Assembly: GCA_031258545.1 (NCBI GenBank)
Contig: JAIRMU010000017.1
Coordinates: forward strand, 1-40,084
Direction: 5' to 3'
DNA: 40,084 bases
Origin: Puniceicoccales bacterium
Lineage (GTDB): Bacteria > Verrucomicrobiota > Verrucomicrobiia > Opitutales > UBA9783
Part shown: piece after piece, positions 26,806 to 36,491 of the stretch
Layout: each line of letters starts with the position of its first letter
Position numbering within the stretch: the first letter of the stretch is position 1
Translations under genes and position numbers: made by a program
The notes under the pieces: model-generated
The model's input: the letters and a program-made list of their open reading frames with translations, nothing else
What the model was told of the DNA's origin: nothing
The model's database searches: none

Positions 26806-27284
26806 TTGCATGTTTACCATGGGCGGCATACTAATTCTGGCAAAATAAAAGACCCATCTTGGGATAAAAAAGCTCTCACAAAATACCTGGAAAGCATAGG
26901 TGAATTTCAAAAGCGCAGCCAAATTCCTTCCAACAGAATTTTGGTAGGCGAGTTCGGATGTTACAGAAAGCAAAAAGGATTACCCAAGTATTTTTCAGAC
27001 CTCGTATCTATTTTTAATAAAAACGGATGGCATTGGGCTTTTTATGCATTTAGAGAAGATTCTTGGGATGAAATAGACTATGAGTTGGACACAAAAGATT
27101 ACCTTGGGGTTACCGGGAATCTGTAGAAAAAGGTGAAATACCCATTCTCGATAGGAAAGGCACGTATCCTCAATTTTCAATACTGAAAAAAGCGCTCACG
27201 CTGCACTCAAAGAAAAAACTGGCGTTGTCAAAAAAAACAAAAAACGTAAGGCCCTATAAAGATATTTTTAGAGAAATCTTTTAA
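26806..27284 (+). pseudogene. GH5 (cellulase-family) glycosidase, 3' remnant
   Basis: Only the C-terminal part of a GH5-type (beta/alpha)8 glycosidase is present. The frame from 26806 reads KIKDPSWDKKALTKYLESIG, NRILVGEFGCYRKQK (the catalytic-Glu strand GEFG), then FNKNGWHWAFYAFREDSWDE and DYELDTKDYLG. Near 27090 the natural continuation moves to another frame, PWGYRESVEKGEIPILDRKG and TYPQFSILKKAL, ending at TAA. So there is a frameshift, and everything before about residue 200 of a normal enzyme is missing, including the acid/base region. The remnant starts only about 30 bp after tRNA-Pro. The product would have cut beta-glucan or a related polysaccharide. A read error could explain the frameshift but not the truncation. 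Confidence 0.75.
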
Positions 27285-28444
27285 TCTAAACATTGCCGCA
27301 AGATATGTTTCACGTCTTCCCGCGTTAGATGTGAATAGCTTGTCGGAAATGGATGGATGGTTGCAGCCATTGCATCGATGGCTTCTGCTGGAATTCCAAT
27401 TGCCTGCAAGGTTATCGGAGCTCCGATGGATTTAAAATAAGCACGTGTTTTTTCAACGCTTTCCATGGCAATGGCTTCTTCCGTTTTGCCCGAGCAATCC
27501 AAATGCCAAATATGTTGTGCATAACGGACAAATTTTCTAGGTACTTTTTGGCAGATATATTTTAAATAAACGGGATGTACAACCGCCAATCCAGCCCCAT
27601 GAGGCACATCGTAGAATGCCGAAAGGGCGTGCTCAATTTGATGTCCCATCCAGTCTTGCTCTTTTCCCAAGCCGAGAAGTCCATTGAGCGCTATGGAGCT
27701 TGCCCACATGATATTGGAACGTGCCGTGTAATCCTTAGGATTATTTAAAGCCACGGCTAGGTTTTCCATAACACTTTTCATCAACGCTTCCGCAATATTA
27801 TCGCTTACATTCGATGTATCTGGAGCGGAAAAGTAAACTTCAAAAATATGCGAAAGAATATCTACGCATCCAAAGACCATTTGAGATTGAGGTACAGAAT
27901 ACGTGTAAACGGGATCTAAAATAGAAAACTTGGGATACAGCAAATCGTGTTCGTAGGCACGTTTTAAATGTTTCTGCCAATGGGAAACAACACAGGTTGC
28001 ATTCATCTCACTCCCCGTTGCGGCGATCGTCAACACGGTACCCAACGGTAATGCCTCACGAATGGGTTCCTGCCTCATAAGCAAGGTTTCCCAAAAATCA
28101 CCATTTAACTTTGCACCCGCGGCAATAAACTTCGAACAGTCGATCACGCTGCCTCCTCCAACGGCTAAGATAAAATCTATCGCATGATCGCGGCACATCC
28201 GAATGCCTTCGTAAACTTTTTCCGTCCGTGGATTTGCCATAATGTCGCTCAATTCAAATACGTTTTTGCGAGCCGCCTTTAGACTGTCCAAAACCGCCCG
28301 ATAAATGCCATTGCGTTTAATACTACCTCCACCGTAGGTTAATAGGACATTGGGGCCAAATTTCTCAAGCTCGCCAGTCAACTTTGAAATTGAATTTTCT
28401 CCAAAATGAATCCCCACAGGGTTGTAAAAATCAAATGTGTTCAT
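27281..28444 (-). CDS. Iron-containing alcohol dehydrogenase (BdhA/YqhD-like)
   Basis: The 387-residue protein belongs to the Fe-dependent group III alcohol dehydrogenases. It opens NTFDFYNPVGIHFGENSI, has the nucleotide-binding LLTYGGGSIKRNGIYRAVLD and AVGGGSVIDCSKFIAAGA, and the metal-site segment GCVDILSHIFEVYF, then GLGKEQDWMGHQIEHALSAF and DVPHGAGLAVVHPVYLKYI with the conserved Asp and His ligands. Close relatives (butanol dehydrogenase, YqhD) reduce aldehydes with NADPH. The substrate here is unknown. It is followed upstream by a flavodoxin gene and an MBL hydrolase on the same strand, at distances of over 100 bp, so a shared transcript is not certain. There is no clear ribosome-binding site at ATG 28444. 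Confidence 0.92.
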   Translation of the reverse strand: MNTFDFYNPVGIHFGENSISKLTGELEKFGPNVLLTYGGGSIKRNGIYRAVLDSLKAARKNVFELSDIMANPRTEKVYEGIRMCRDHAIDFILAVGGGSVIDCSKFIAAGAKLNGDFWETLLMRQEPIREALPLGTVLTIAATGSEMNATCVVSHWQKHLKRAYEHDLLYPKFSILDPVYTYSVPQSQMVFGCVDILSHIFEVYFSAPDTSNVSDNIAEALMKSVMENLAVALNNPKDYTARSNIMWASSIALNGLLGLGKEQDWMGHQIEHALSAFYDVPHGAGLAVVHPVYLKYICQKVPRKFVRYAQHIWHLDCSGKTEEAIAMESVEKTRAYFKSIGAPITLQAIGIPAEAIDAMAATIHPFPTSYSHLTREDVKHILRQCLD

Positions 28445-28565
28445 AATTTTTCAGCTAAATTTCTTGCCACTATTTTCATTATCTTGCAGCTATTGCATAA
28501 ATTGACGACTTCGTTTGTTAAAGCATCCTTTCTATTTTTCGATGACTAAAATGCATATAAGATCC

Positions 28566-29042
28566 TCAAGATTTTTGTTTCAATTGGCTTTCAAGCCATG
28601 TGGATATTTCTCTTTGGGGATTTCCCATGAAGGATCCTCCGGAAAAAACCGTTGATCCAGGTGTAAGTATCCGTATATCCCTAAAAGTATTGCTCTCTCC
28701 TCCGCCGCCATGGGTACAAAACGGTATAATTGTTTTTCCAGACAAATCATGTGTGGACAAAAATGAGCTAACTGCCGGAGCTATTGTTCCATGCCAAACG
28801 GGCGATCCCAAAAAAATCACATCATAGTTATCCATATTTTCCAATCGTTTTCTCAGCGTAGGTTTGTATCCGGAAGCCAGTTCTTTTTCGGCTAGTTCTA
28901 AAACAGCATCATAACTAGAAGGATATTGATCTACGGGTTCAATTTCAAAAATATCACCGTCAACTTTTTCTTTAATAAATTCAGCAACTTTCTTTGTAAT
29001 TCCCGAATAAGAATAATAAACAACCATCATTTTTGATTTCAT
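28566..29042 (-). CDS. Flavodoxin-family protein
   Basis: The 158-residue protein (start ATG 29042, with AAGG a few bases upstream) reads MMVVYYSYSGITKKVAEFIK, the phosphate-binding loop of flavodoxins (SYSGITKK). VIFLGSPVWHGTIAPAVSSF supplies the second FMN-loop and CTHGGGGESNTF the third. It would carry electrons with FMN, or act as an NAD(P)H-linked quinone/disulfide reductase as some Flavodoxin_4-like proteins do. It lies 122 bp upstream of the alcohol dehydrogenase start in the same direction. Together with that gene and the MBL hydrolase it looks like a redox cassette. Confidence 0.88.
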   Translation of the reverse strand: MKSKMMVVYYSYSGITKKVAEFIKEKVDGDIFEIEPVDQYPSSYDAVLELAEKELASGYKPTLRKRLENMDNYDVIFLGSPVWHGTIAPAVSSFLSTHDLSGKTIIPFCTHGGGGESNTFRDIRILTPGSTVFSGGSFMGNPQREISTWLESQLKQKS

Positions 29043-29212
29043 ATTCACCTTTAACCATCTTTTCTATGTCCATAAGATCCATTTCTCAACGAAACCAGCA
29101 CACTCATTTCTCGCAAGATGGCTTTCACAATATGCCTATCCTCGGTTTTGAGCAAGAGAAATTTTGCGGATAAATTACCCTAAATGTGCGCGATCTGTAG
29201 TTAAAAGTTGTA

Positions 29213-30307
29213 TTACCACCACGCATTGAAAGGCTGATCTGTATCTTTAATATTTACTTTTTGCCCTATCATTGGAGTCAGAAGACGTACATCCTTATTT
29301 TTACCCAACCGTGTAATCTCATTAAGGGGTTCATTCCATGCATGGGGTGCAAGTGAGAATTTGGAGTTGTGTACCGGCAGTAAAACCTTCGCGCGGAGAT
29401 CCTCTGCGGCCATTATGGTCTCGGTGGGGTGCATGTGTGCATACTTCCAATTCTCGTTATATTGCCCATTTTCAAGGATTGCTATGTTGATTGGCCCATG
29501 TTTTTTTCCGACTTCTTTGAAATGTGGACAATACCCACCATCTCCTCCGACATAGATCTTAAATTCGCTGGAAGATGTAAGCAAAAACGCGCCCCACAGA
29601 GATTTGTTACGTGTAAAACCTCGTCCCGAAAAATGCTGAGTTGGACAACATATAATGCGGAATCCGTCCTCTAATTCGATCTCATCGTGCCAGTCCATTT
29701 CCAATAGTTTGGACTGGGCAAACCTCCAACGCTCGAAATGAGCTCCAACTCCAAGTGGACAAATTATTTGCTTCGCCTTTAATTTTGTTACCGTTTCATA
29801 ATCCAAATGATCCCAATGATCGTGAGTGATGATCAGATAATCAAGTTCTGGTATTTCAGTTGTTGCGTACACATGGGTGCCTCGAAATGCCACTGGGAAG
29901 AAGGGAATCGGCGATGAAACATCGCTTAATACGGGATCGACGACTATGCGCTTCCCTTCGATTTGTATAAAATATGAAGCATGTCCAAACCATACCAGAA
30001 TGTCTTCATTTTTGTTTAAATTCATTAAATCTGTCTTGACGCTAGGTATACTAATATCATTTTTACCAGCAATGAATTTGCCAATAATACCGAGCAATTT
30101 TTTATACGTGTCTAGTTTGCATATGGAAGCATCCGTGTGAAGTTGGTAAATATTTTGAAATTTTCTGTTTTTATAGTTTGTGGACTTTTGAATTCTTTCT
30201 AAACGAATACCCCTTGGAATACTGCCAAATTTTGGTAAATGCACATACGTAGCGATTAATACAGCTATCACCATTGTTGCAGCGGATGTGCATAAAAGAT
30301 ACTTCAT
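29213..30307 (-). CDS. MBL-fold metal-dependent hydrolase (UlaG/NAPE-PLD-like), exported
   Basis: The 364-residue protein has an N-terminal signal or anchor (about residues 1-22) and a metallo-beta-lactamase fold. The zinc motif THDHWDHLD is visible near residue 158, preceded by WFGHASYFIQIEGKRIVVDP, and followed by CPTQHFSGRG and YVGGDGGYCPHF. A later HMHP and PVHNSKFSLAPHAW supply more His ligands. The arrangement matches the UlaG/L-ascorbate-lactonase and NAPE-phospholipase D type. The substrate is unknown. It is the first of the three genes on the minus strand at 30.3-27.3 kb. In many bacteria such hydrolases sit next to aldehyde reductases and flavodoxins. Confidence 0.85.
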   Translation of the reverse strand: MKYLLCTSAATMVIAVLIATYVHLPKFGSIPRGIRLERIQKSTNYKNRKFQNIYQLHTDASICKLDTYKKLLGIIGKFIAGKNDISIPSVKTDLMNLNKNEDILVWFGHASYFIQIEGKRIVVDPVLSDVSSPIPFFPVAFRGTHVYATTEIPELDYLIITHDHWDHLDYETVTKLKAKQIICPLGVGAHFERWRFAQSKLLEMDWHDEIELEDGFRIICCPTQHFSGRGFTRNKSLWGAFLLTSSSEFKIYVGGDGGYCPHFKEVGKKHGPINIAILENGQYNENWKYAHMHPTETIMAAEDLRAKVLLPVHNSKFSLAPHAWNEPLNEITRLGKNKDVRLLTPMIGQKVNIKDTDQPFNAWW

Positions 30308-30508
30308 AAATGTTTAACTGATTTCGTCTAGAGTTAAATTTGTTTTTGACGGTAACACACTTAACTTTATCATTTGCATACTCTCAGTCATATATTGGCG
30401 ATGATTGAGGCAATCACAAAACCCGTAGGTAAATCTCAAAAGCTTTCAAACCCCAACGATTCTAAGTCATCACAGAAAATTTCCCCAAGTGTATCGCTCC
30501 AACATATC

Positions 30509-30598
30509 TGGCGGAGAGAGAGGGATTCGAACCCTCGGTGGAGTTACCTCCACACCTGATTTCGAGTCAGGCACAATCGTCCACTCTGCCATCTCTCC
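30509..30598 (-). tRNA. tRNA-Ser (anticodon CGA)
   Basis: The reverse complement has acceptor GGAGAGA paired with TCTCTCC, discriminator G, and CCA at 30511-30509. The anticodon loop CTCGAAA gives CGA (codon TCG). The long variable arm expected of a serine tRNA is present (GTGGAGGTAACTCCAC). Confidence 0.95.
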
Positions 30599-30838
30599 GG
30601 TATCTCTTTTAGAAAAACTTCTAGCGGCATCCGTCACAAGAAAAAATGAATGCATTTTAACATCCTATCCAATTAAAATAAACGTCCTATGCATCCATAT
30701 AGTTTTTCTGTTATTGCAGCATTTTTTTGTGAGCTTATCCCATAGGTTGCAATAAAAGCAAACGCAATAAGCCCACAAAAAAGCTTGTTGTTTAAAAAAA
30801 TTTGCATTTTAGTAAATACGTTTGTTGGAATTTTCTAT

Positions 30839-30914
30839 GGGCTCTTAGCTCAGCGGTTAGAGCAGAGGACTCATAATCCTTTGGTCGTAGGTTCGAATCC
30901 TACAGGGCCCACCA
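30839..30914 (+). tRNA. tRNA-Ile2 (anticodon CAT, probably lysidine-modified)
   Basis: Acceptor GGGCTCT pairs with AGGGCCC (one G-U), with encoded CCA. The anticodon is CAT. The body matches the Ile2 type (CTTAGCTCAG, GACTCATAATC, CTTTGGTCG) rather than elongator tRNA-Met, so I infer C34 is lysidinylated to read ATA. It lies 78 bp ahead of ymdB. Confidence 0.85.
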
Positions 30915-30992
30915 GGATGATTTTACGTTCGTAGGGTTGCCGAGAGGTTATATGAGATGTTGTCGTAAAGTAAAAATGGGAAGTACTAAAAT

Positions 30993-31790
30993 ATGCATGA
31001 GTTAAGTTTTCTGTACTTTGGTGACATTGTGGGGCGTCCCGGAAGAACTTTTCTCGCAAAGTATTTACCCAAACTACAGTCTCAATATCATCCGACATTT
31101 ATTTTTGCCAATGGAGAAAATGCCGCCGGAGGTTTTGGCATCACATACTCCATTGCAGAAGAGATCAAACGATCGGGTGTTCATGGAATTTCTCTGGGGA
31201 ACCACATTTGGGACCAAAGTGGTTTCTGGAATGAAATTGATCGTCTAGATTACCTCTGTAGGCCCGCCAATTTACCCGAAACATGTCCGGGAAAAACTTA
31301 TGTAGTTGTTGAAAATCAAGACGTTAAGGTAGCAATTTTTGGACTTTTGGGTCGCAGTTTCATGAATATATCCTTAAATTGCCCGTTTAAAACGGCCGAA
31401 AAAATTTTAGAAGCAATAAAAGGGCAGGGCATACACAATATCATCGTAGATGTCCATGCAGAAACAACAGCCGAAAAATACGCACTCGGTTGGTTTCTAA
31501 GCAAACATGCCGTTACAGGGGTTTTGGGTACGCACACGCATGTACAAACTGCAGATGCTCAGCTGATGCATCAAAGGACGGCTTTCATAACCGATTTGGG
31601 CATGTGTGGAGCCGCACATGGGATTCTGGGGTTCCGTATCGAACCTGTCATAGGCAAATTCATGTGTGGCAAGCCGACTCGCTTTGAAGTAGCGCCAAGC
31701 CCCTCCATGCTCAATGGGGTATGGGTGAAATTCAACGCCACCAACGGGCAGGCTACCCACATTGAACCTATCTCAATTATCGAAACATAA
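30993..31790 (+). CDS. ymdB: YmdB-family metallophosphoesterase (TIGR00282)
   Basis: The 265-residue protein is a calcineurin-like phosphodiesterase of the YmdB family. Motifs are LSFLYFGDIVGRPGRTF at the N terminus (GDIVG), FANGENAAGGFGIT, ISLGNHIWDQ (the NH pair that binds metal), the AIFGLLGRSFM segment, IIVDVHAETTAEKYALGWF (DxHA) and VLGTHTHVQTADAQL (the catalytic HTH). GMCGAAHGILGF closes the family. YmdB cleaves 2',3'-cyclic nucleotides in Bacillus. A GGAAG sequence 9 bases before ATG 30993 supports the start. It is transcribed after tRNA-Ile2. Confidence 0.9.
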   Translation: MHELSFLYFGDIVGRPGRTFLAKYLPKLQSQYHPTFIFANGENAAGGFGITYSIAEEIKRSGVHGISLGNHIWDQSGFWNEIDRLDYLCRPANLPETCPGKTYVVVENQDVKVAIFGLLGRSFMNISLNCPFKTAEKILEAIKGQGIHNIIVDVHAETTAEKYALGWFLSKHAVTGVLGTHTHVQTADAQLMHQRTAFITDLGMCGAAHGILGFRIEPVIGKFMCGKPTRFEVAPSPSMLNGVWVKFNATNGQATHIEPISIIET

Positions 31791-32006
31791 TTTACAACCT
31801 GTATTCACGGTTGACCTGCAGCAAATACTAGATGGATTGCCTCGGTTACCATATCTTGAGACGTAAAATAATTTACCCGGCAATTTTTTCATTCTGCAAA
31901 GCAATTTTTTCTCTACCTTTCTTTTGGAGTAAAACAATCACCCTGCCAAAAAAACACAATTAGACGGCTCTATCGTCTTCAGGCGTCGTTTTGGCATAAA
32001 AATAGC

Positions 32007-32037
32007 TTGTAAAAATACGTGTAAAAATTATTATAAT
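32007..32037 (+). promoter_or_regulatory. Promoter of the small exported protein
   Basis: TTGTAA (32007-32012) and a perfect TATAAT (32032-32037) are separated by 19 bases, slightly long. Initiation near 32044 would leave a leader of about 15 bases. Confidence 0.55.
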
Positions 32038-32058
32038 CTTCACCATACCTTGCAAAAA

Positions 32059-32352
32059 ATGACACCCCAGTATCCACTAAAAATAATCTTTGTCCTTGCA
32101 AGTGGACTTGCATTGCAAGCCCATGCCGCCAACACTCCAGATGCCAAAAATTCTTTGGAAAACATGTCGGTTGTAACCTCATTCGATCCATTTAATATGG
32201 CGGATGAATATTCTCCAGGCAACCCATCAACTCGAAGGCCTACATCATCCAATCTCGATAACAGACCTAACACCGGCGATCTAAAAAAAGTATCTCCGGA
32301 CACCATTTGGGAAGTTGACGATAATCCCTTCAACGAAACGGATCCGTGGTAA
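32059..32352 (+). CDS. Small exported protein of unknown function
   Basis: A 97-residue open frame with a good signal peptide (MTPQYPLKIIFVLASGLALQ, then AHA and cleavage at A-N). The mature 75 residues are acidic and rich in Asn, Pro, Ser, Thr and Asp (FDPFNMADEYSPGNPSTRRP) and end NPFNETDPW. No family is recognised. I chose the ATG at 32059; a TTG at 32050 would add three residues. A perfect -10 TATAAT lies just upstream. There is no ribosome-binding site. It could be a small lipid- or wall-associated protein, or a secreted peptide. Confidence 0.6.
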   Translation: MTPQYPLKIIFVLASGLALQAHAANTPDAKNSLENMSVVTSFDPFNMADEYSPGNPSTRRPTSSNLDNRPNTGDLKKVSPDTIWEVDDNPFNETDPW

Positions 32353-32440
32353 TTGGACGGATGTACAAAAGCTTGGTGGCGGCCCTGAATTTTTACCCTT
32401 TATAACATAACAATGCTTGTAACTGCGTTAACGTTATGTG

Positions 32441-35400
32441 CTAACTTACCCCCTTCTTAAAATTTTTCCTGGGGAATGGTGCAATATCTGTAGGTGTAAT
32501 TTCAACCCCATAAACCGCCGGATGCATTTTGAGTGACTTCAAGTCTTTCATCGATAAATAAGTTTTACAACATGCGGGCAAAGAACCTTCCAACGCATAT
32601 GCGTCATTGTGGTAAAAACTTACTTTCATTTCCACATTCCCCTCCTTTTCGTGTATTAATTTCGCTAGACATTCCATAAAATCTTGCACCTCTTTCTCCG
32701 GAAACAAAATCCAATGACACTGCTGAATAAAGCGAGAGAATTGCTGTTCAAAATTAAATACGCGCAGTGTGTTAAGCTGATAACCGTCCGATGTCTTTTT
32801 TACCTGCCCTTCGACAATTAATAAAGTACCCTCGTGTACGCAATGTGCGTAGGCATCAAATGTATCCGAAAATAGCTGCAAATCGTATCGCGCTTCTTTT
32901 GTGGATAAAGAAAAAGACAACCAGGGCCGATTTGTTTTCTTGGAAATACGTTTATTTACTTCTTCGACGACGCCGCATAAACGAAAGCTCTCGCCATTGG
33001 GGACAAGAGGCCATTCTTCCAATTGGAATGTTTGAAAAATCTTTTCAACACCCTCCAACGCATCCAAAGGGTGACCCGATAAATAAAATCCCAAAAGTTC
33101 TCGTTCACAATTAAGTTGCTCAAAAAGTGGCATTTCGCGTACGTATTTTTCACCCGAAGTATGCGGCAGCGAAGGCATCTGTTCCGGCAACAAATGGACT
33201 TCCATGTCGTCAAAATCAAACAAAGTCGTTTGGCCCTTATTACGATCTATCTGAGCCACAGATGCCTCCTTAAGAAGATTGTCCATATGATCCAAAAGAT
33301 AACGCCGTCCCTCTTGGAAGCTATCAAAGGCGCCCGTCTTTATTAAACACTCAACGACACGTTTATTCAAAGCTTTTGCATTTACACGTTTGGCAAAATC
33401 AACAAATGATTTAAACAGTCCACGCGTTCTACGTTCTTCCAAAATACACTTTGCAACCACATCGCCAACCCCTTTGATGGCCGCCAAACCGAATCGAATT
33501 TGCCTTTTATGGGTATGCGCAATAGGACTAAACGCATCTTCAGATTCATTGATATCCGGACCCAAAATTTCAATTCCCAAAGAAGAACGACAATTGTCTA
33601 TAAAAAATGACAACTTATCCGCGTTTCCAAGCTCCGAAGACAGAATGGCGGCCATATACTGCGTTGGGAAGTTTGCTTTTAAATAAGCCGTCTGGTAAAT
33701 GATAATAGCGTATGCATCCGAGTGCGACTTGTTAAATCCATATCCGGCAAATTTAGCCAAAATATCAAAAATTTCATTGGCTTTTACTTCATCGATACCG
33801 TGATACTTCCATGCTCCTTCGACAAAAACTTCCCGCTGCGCATGCATCACGTCTACCTTTTTTTTGCCCATGGCGCGACGTAAAATATCCGCACCGCCAA
33901 GACTGTAGCCCGCAATCACCCGTGCAGCTTCCATAACTTGTTCTTGGAACACTAAAACCCCGTACGTCTTTTGACAAATGGGTTCCAATAATGGATGCAC
34001 GTAATGAATTTCCTCGGGATGTTTTTTGCCGTTGACGTAATCGGGTATCCACTCCATAGGTCCGGGACGATTGAGGGCGCTCAGGGCACTAATTTCATCG
34101 ATGGAACTCATCTCAAATTGCTGGCAAATGCGCTGCACAAACGGCGATTCCAATTGAAATATTCCAATGGTTTCACCCGCATTTAGCATCTTAAAAGTAT
34201 TGGCATCATCGAACGGAATGGCATGGATATCAAATTCTTTAAACTCGGGTAATGCTCGAATGAAACACTGCGCATCGTCGATAATCGTCAACGTTTTAAG
34301 TCCCAAAAAGTCCATCTTTAAAAGTCCCAGTGATTCCACAAATTCCTTAGAATACTGCGTTGTTAAAGCCCCTTCCTGCATCGTTACGGGAACAATTTCG
34401 GTCAAGGGCTTATCTCCAATGATGACACCACATGCGTGCGTTCCAGAATTGCGAACCACGCCTTCTAAGATTTTACCCTCGGTAAATATTTTCTCGGCCA
34501 GAGGATTTGTGTTGATTTCCTGTTTTAGCTCGTATGACTTTTCCAGTGCCGATGATAAAGTAATTTTTAAATCGTCCGGAATCATCTTTGACCACCGATC
34601 GGCTTCACTGTAAGGGATATCATGCACACGCGCTAAATCTCTTACGACCATTTTTGCCCCCAAAGTACCAAACGTGATGATGTTACTTACGTTAGACTCT
34701 CCATACGTCTTTCGAACGTAATCGATGACTTCCTCTCGACGACGCATGCAAAAGTCAACATCTATATCCGGAGGCGATACGCGCTCCGGATTCAAGAAAC
34801 GTTCAAATAATAGATTAAAGCGTATGGGATCCGTGTCCGTAATCATTAAAACGTACGCCACGAGGGAGCCTGCCACGGATCCACGTCCAGGACCTACGGA
34901 AATACCTTGCTGTTTAGCCCAATAAATGAAGTCCCAAACAATGAGAAAATAATCTATGAATCCCGCTTCTTCAATGATGCGCCATTCATATTTTAACCGC
35001 TCAATAACTTCTTGCGCGCTCAATCCATGCACATCGGGCCCAGAACCTGCTTCAAAATGAATACCGTAACGCTTCCGCAAACCTTCCGTGCACAAACCTT
35101 TGAATAAAGCTAAACGACTGCCATACTTTTCTCGCAGTTCATCCGTTAGATGAAATACGGGGTAGTGACTTTCTCCAAAAGGTAATTTAACATCGCACAT
35201 GTCGGCTACCCGCAGCGTATTATCCAATACTTCTTCATTACCTTTAAAGGCTTGCTCCATCTCTTGCCTGGATTTTAGATAAAATTGGCGCGTTGGCATG
35301 CGCATGCGTTGCAAGTCTTTAATTTTGCTGCCCGTCTGAATGCATAAAAGGGCATCCTGCGCTTCCCAATCTTCCGGATACACGTAATGCACGTCATTGG

Positions 35401-36034
35401 TCGCCACGCACCGCACACCACATGCTTTAGCCAAACTCAACAACTGTGGAATTAGTTCGACCTGCTCTGGCATGCCTTGATTTTGAACTTCGACGAAAAA
35501 ATTTTCTCTGCCAAAAATATCAATAAATTTTCCCAGCGCTTTTTTCGCTTTTTCAAATTCATTGCGCAGCAAGAATTGAGACAACACACCATTGAGACAC
35601 CCCGAGGTTGCAATGAGTCCTTCGGCATGTTTAGCCAATTGTTCCATATCCGTTCGAGGTTTGTAATAAAAACCGTGAACGTGGGCATCGGATATAAGTT
35701 TTGTTAAATTTTGATAACCTGTCCAATCTTTGGCAATCAAACACGTATGCGCCAATTTTAAATTTTCTTCCCCTTGGTCGCGTTTTTTCTCCAAACGTGA
35801 ACCTTCATACAACAAATACGCTTCACATCCCAGCAAAGGCTTTATACCCATATCCAGGGCCGTTTTGTAAAATTGAGGTACTCCAAATAGATTACCGTGA
35901 TCGGTAATGGCTAGAGCGGGCATTGCGAATTCACATGCACGCTTTAATAAACGATCCACACGGCATGCACCATCCAACAAACTGTAATCGGAATGCACGT
36001 GCAAATGAACAAATTGCTTGGATTCTCCCGTCAT
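32441..36034 (-). CDS. dnaE: DNA polymerase III subunit alpha
   Basis: The replicative polymerase catalytic subunit, 1197 residues. The N-terminal PHP domain reads [17 protein letters not shown] (residues 9-25) with ITDHGN further on. The polymerase core has the catalytic PDIDVDF (about residue 423) with [16 protein letters not shown] before it and [11 protein letters not shown] after. The thumb/finger region includes [13 protein letters not shown]. Helix-hairpin-helix [13 protein letters not shown] (about 845) and a C-terminal OB domain ([20 protein letters not shown]) complete the layout. AGGAGG immediately abuts ATG 36034, so either the start is unusual or initiation is by other means. It is transcribed divergently from rpmB. 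Confidence 0.97.
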   Translation of the reverse strand: MTGESKQFVHLHVHSDYSLLDGACRVDRLLKRACEFAMPALAITDHGNLFGVPQFYKTALDMGIKPLLGCEAYLLYEGSRLEKKRDQGEENLKLAHTCLIAKDWTGYQNLTKLISDAHVHGFYYKPRTDMEQLAKHAEGLIATSGCLNGVLSQFLLRNEFEKAKKALGKFIDIFGRENFFVEVQNQGMPEQVELIPQLLSLAKACGVRCVATNDVHYVYPEDWEAQDALLCIQTGSKIKDLQRMRMPTRQFYLKSRQEMEQAFKGNEEVLDNTLRVADMCDVKLPFGESHYPVFHLTDELREKYGSRLALFKGLCTEGLRKRYGIHFEAGSGPDVHGLSAQEVIERLKYEWRIIEEAGFIDYFLIVWDFIYWAKQQGISVGPGRGSVAGSLVAYVLMITDTDPIRFNLLFERFLNPERVSPPDIDVDFCMRRREEVIDYVRKTYGESNVSNIITFGTLGAKMVVRDLARVHDIPYSEADRWSKMIPDDLKITLSSALEKSYELKQEINTNPLAEKIFTEGKILEGVVRNSGTHACGVIIGDKPLTEIVPVTMQEGALTTQYSKEFVESLGLLKMDFLGLKTLTIIDDAQCFIRALPEFKEFDIHAIPFDDANTFKMLNAGETIGIFQLESPFVQRICQQFEMSSIDEISALSALNRPGPMEWIPDYVNGKKHPEEIHYVHPLLEPICQKTYGVLVFQEQVMEAARVIAGYSLGGADILRRAMGKKKVDVMHAQREVFVEGAWKYHGIDEVKANEIFDILAKFAGYGFNKSHSDAYAIIIYQTAYLKANFPTQYMAAILSSELGNADKLSFFIDNCRSSLGIEILGPDINESEDAFSPIAHTHKRQIRFGLAAIKGVGDVVAKCILEERRTRGLFKSFVDFAKRVNAKALNKRVVECLIKTGAFDSFQEGRRYLLDHMDNLLKEASVAQIDRNKGQTTLFDFDDMEVHLLPEQMPSLPHTSGEKYVREMPLFEQLNCERELLGFYLSGHPLDALEGVEKIFQTFQLEEWPLVPNGESFRLCGVVEEVNKRISKKTNRPWLSFSLSTKEARYDLQLFSDTFDAYAHCVHEGTLLIVEGQVKKTSDGYQLNTLRVFNFEQQFSRFIQQCHWILFPEKEVQDFMECLAKLIHEKEGNVEMKVSFYHNDAYALEGSLPACCKTYLSMKDLKSLKMHPAVYGVEITPTDIAPFPRKNFKKGVS

Positions 36035-36149
36035 CCTCCTCTATTCAACCAACTCCGCTTATTTCGTCCACATAAAAATACTTTTTTGTAAGTTGTATGA
36101 TTACAAATAATACCTGCCCCCCTTGCATGTAAAAATATTCAAAAAAACC

Positions 36150-36179
36150 TTGCACTCGCATGGGGTGCTTCTTTAGGGT
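36150..36179 (+). promoter_or_regulatory. Possible promoter of rpmB
   Basis: TTGCAC (36150-36155), an 18-base spacer and TAGGGT (36174-36179, only 3/6) lie 22 bases before the rpmB start. The -35 resembles that of the chaperone promoter. Confidence 0.35.
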
Positions 36180-36201
36180 AATCATCGAATAAAATTTTTA
36201 T

Positions 36202-36435
36202 ATGTCACGTGTTTGTTATATTACTCAAAAAAAGCGAGTAGTAGGATCTCGGATCAGCCGAAAAGGGCAATCTAAAAAAAGTGGCGGTATCGGTACGCAC
36301 GTAACAAAAAAGGTTACAAGGATTTTCAAACCCAATTTACAAAAGATTAAAATTAAACTACCAAAGGGTCAAATAAAACGTGTTTGGGTAAGTGTTAAGG
36401 CCATCAAAGCGGGCCTTGTTGAAAAGCTTGTTTAA
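36202..36435 (+). CDS. rpmB: Ribosomal protein L28 (bL28)
   Basis: The 77-residue basic protein starts MSRVCYITQKKRVVGSRISR and carries the conserved FKPNLQKIKIKLPKGQIKRV and WVSVKAIKAGLVEKLV. It has an insertion of about ten residues (QSKKSGGIGTHVTKKVTR) relative to the shorter E. coli type, a form I associate from memory with the PVC group. The Cys at position 5 is single, so the zinc-binding form is absent. It is followed by prmC after 56 bp, and is divergent from dnaE. Confidence 0.93.
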   Translation: MSRVCYITQKKRVVGSRISRKGQSKKSGGIGTHVTKKVTRIFKPNLQKIKIKLPKGQIKRVWVSVKAIKAGLVEKLV

Positions 36436-36491
36436 TCTTACCATCGTCGGTAGCGTACTTTTAATCACATTTTATTTTTAAAAACGTTCGC

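Noticed and set aside
30839-30914. Elongator tRNA-Met (anticodon CAT)
   Set aside because: The body sequence matches tRNA-Ile2 (CTTAGCTCAG...CTTTGGTCG) more closely than tRNA-Met.
31940-31990. Possible minus-strand terminator (AGACG/CGTCT then T run)
   Set aside because: No minus-strand gene lies upstream for it to terminate.
31979-32333. Minus-strand ORFs opposite the small exported protein
   Set aside because: The plus-strand frame has a signal peptide and a perfect -10 box; the minus frames lack support.
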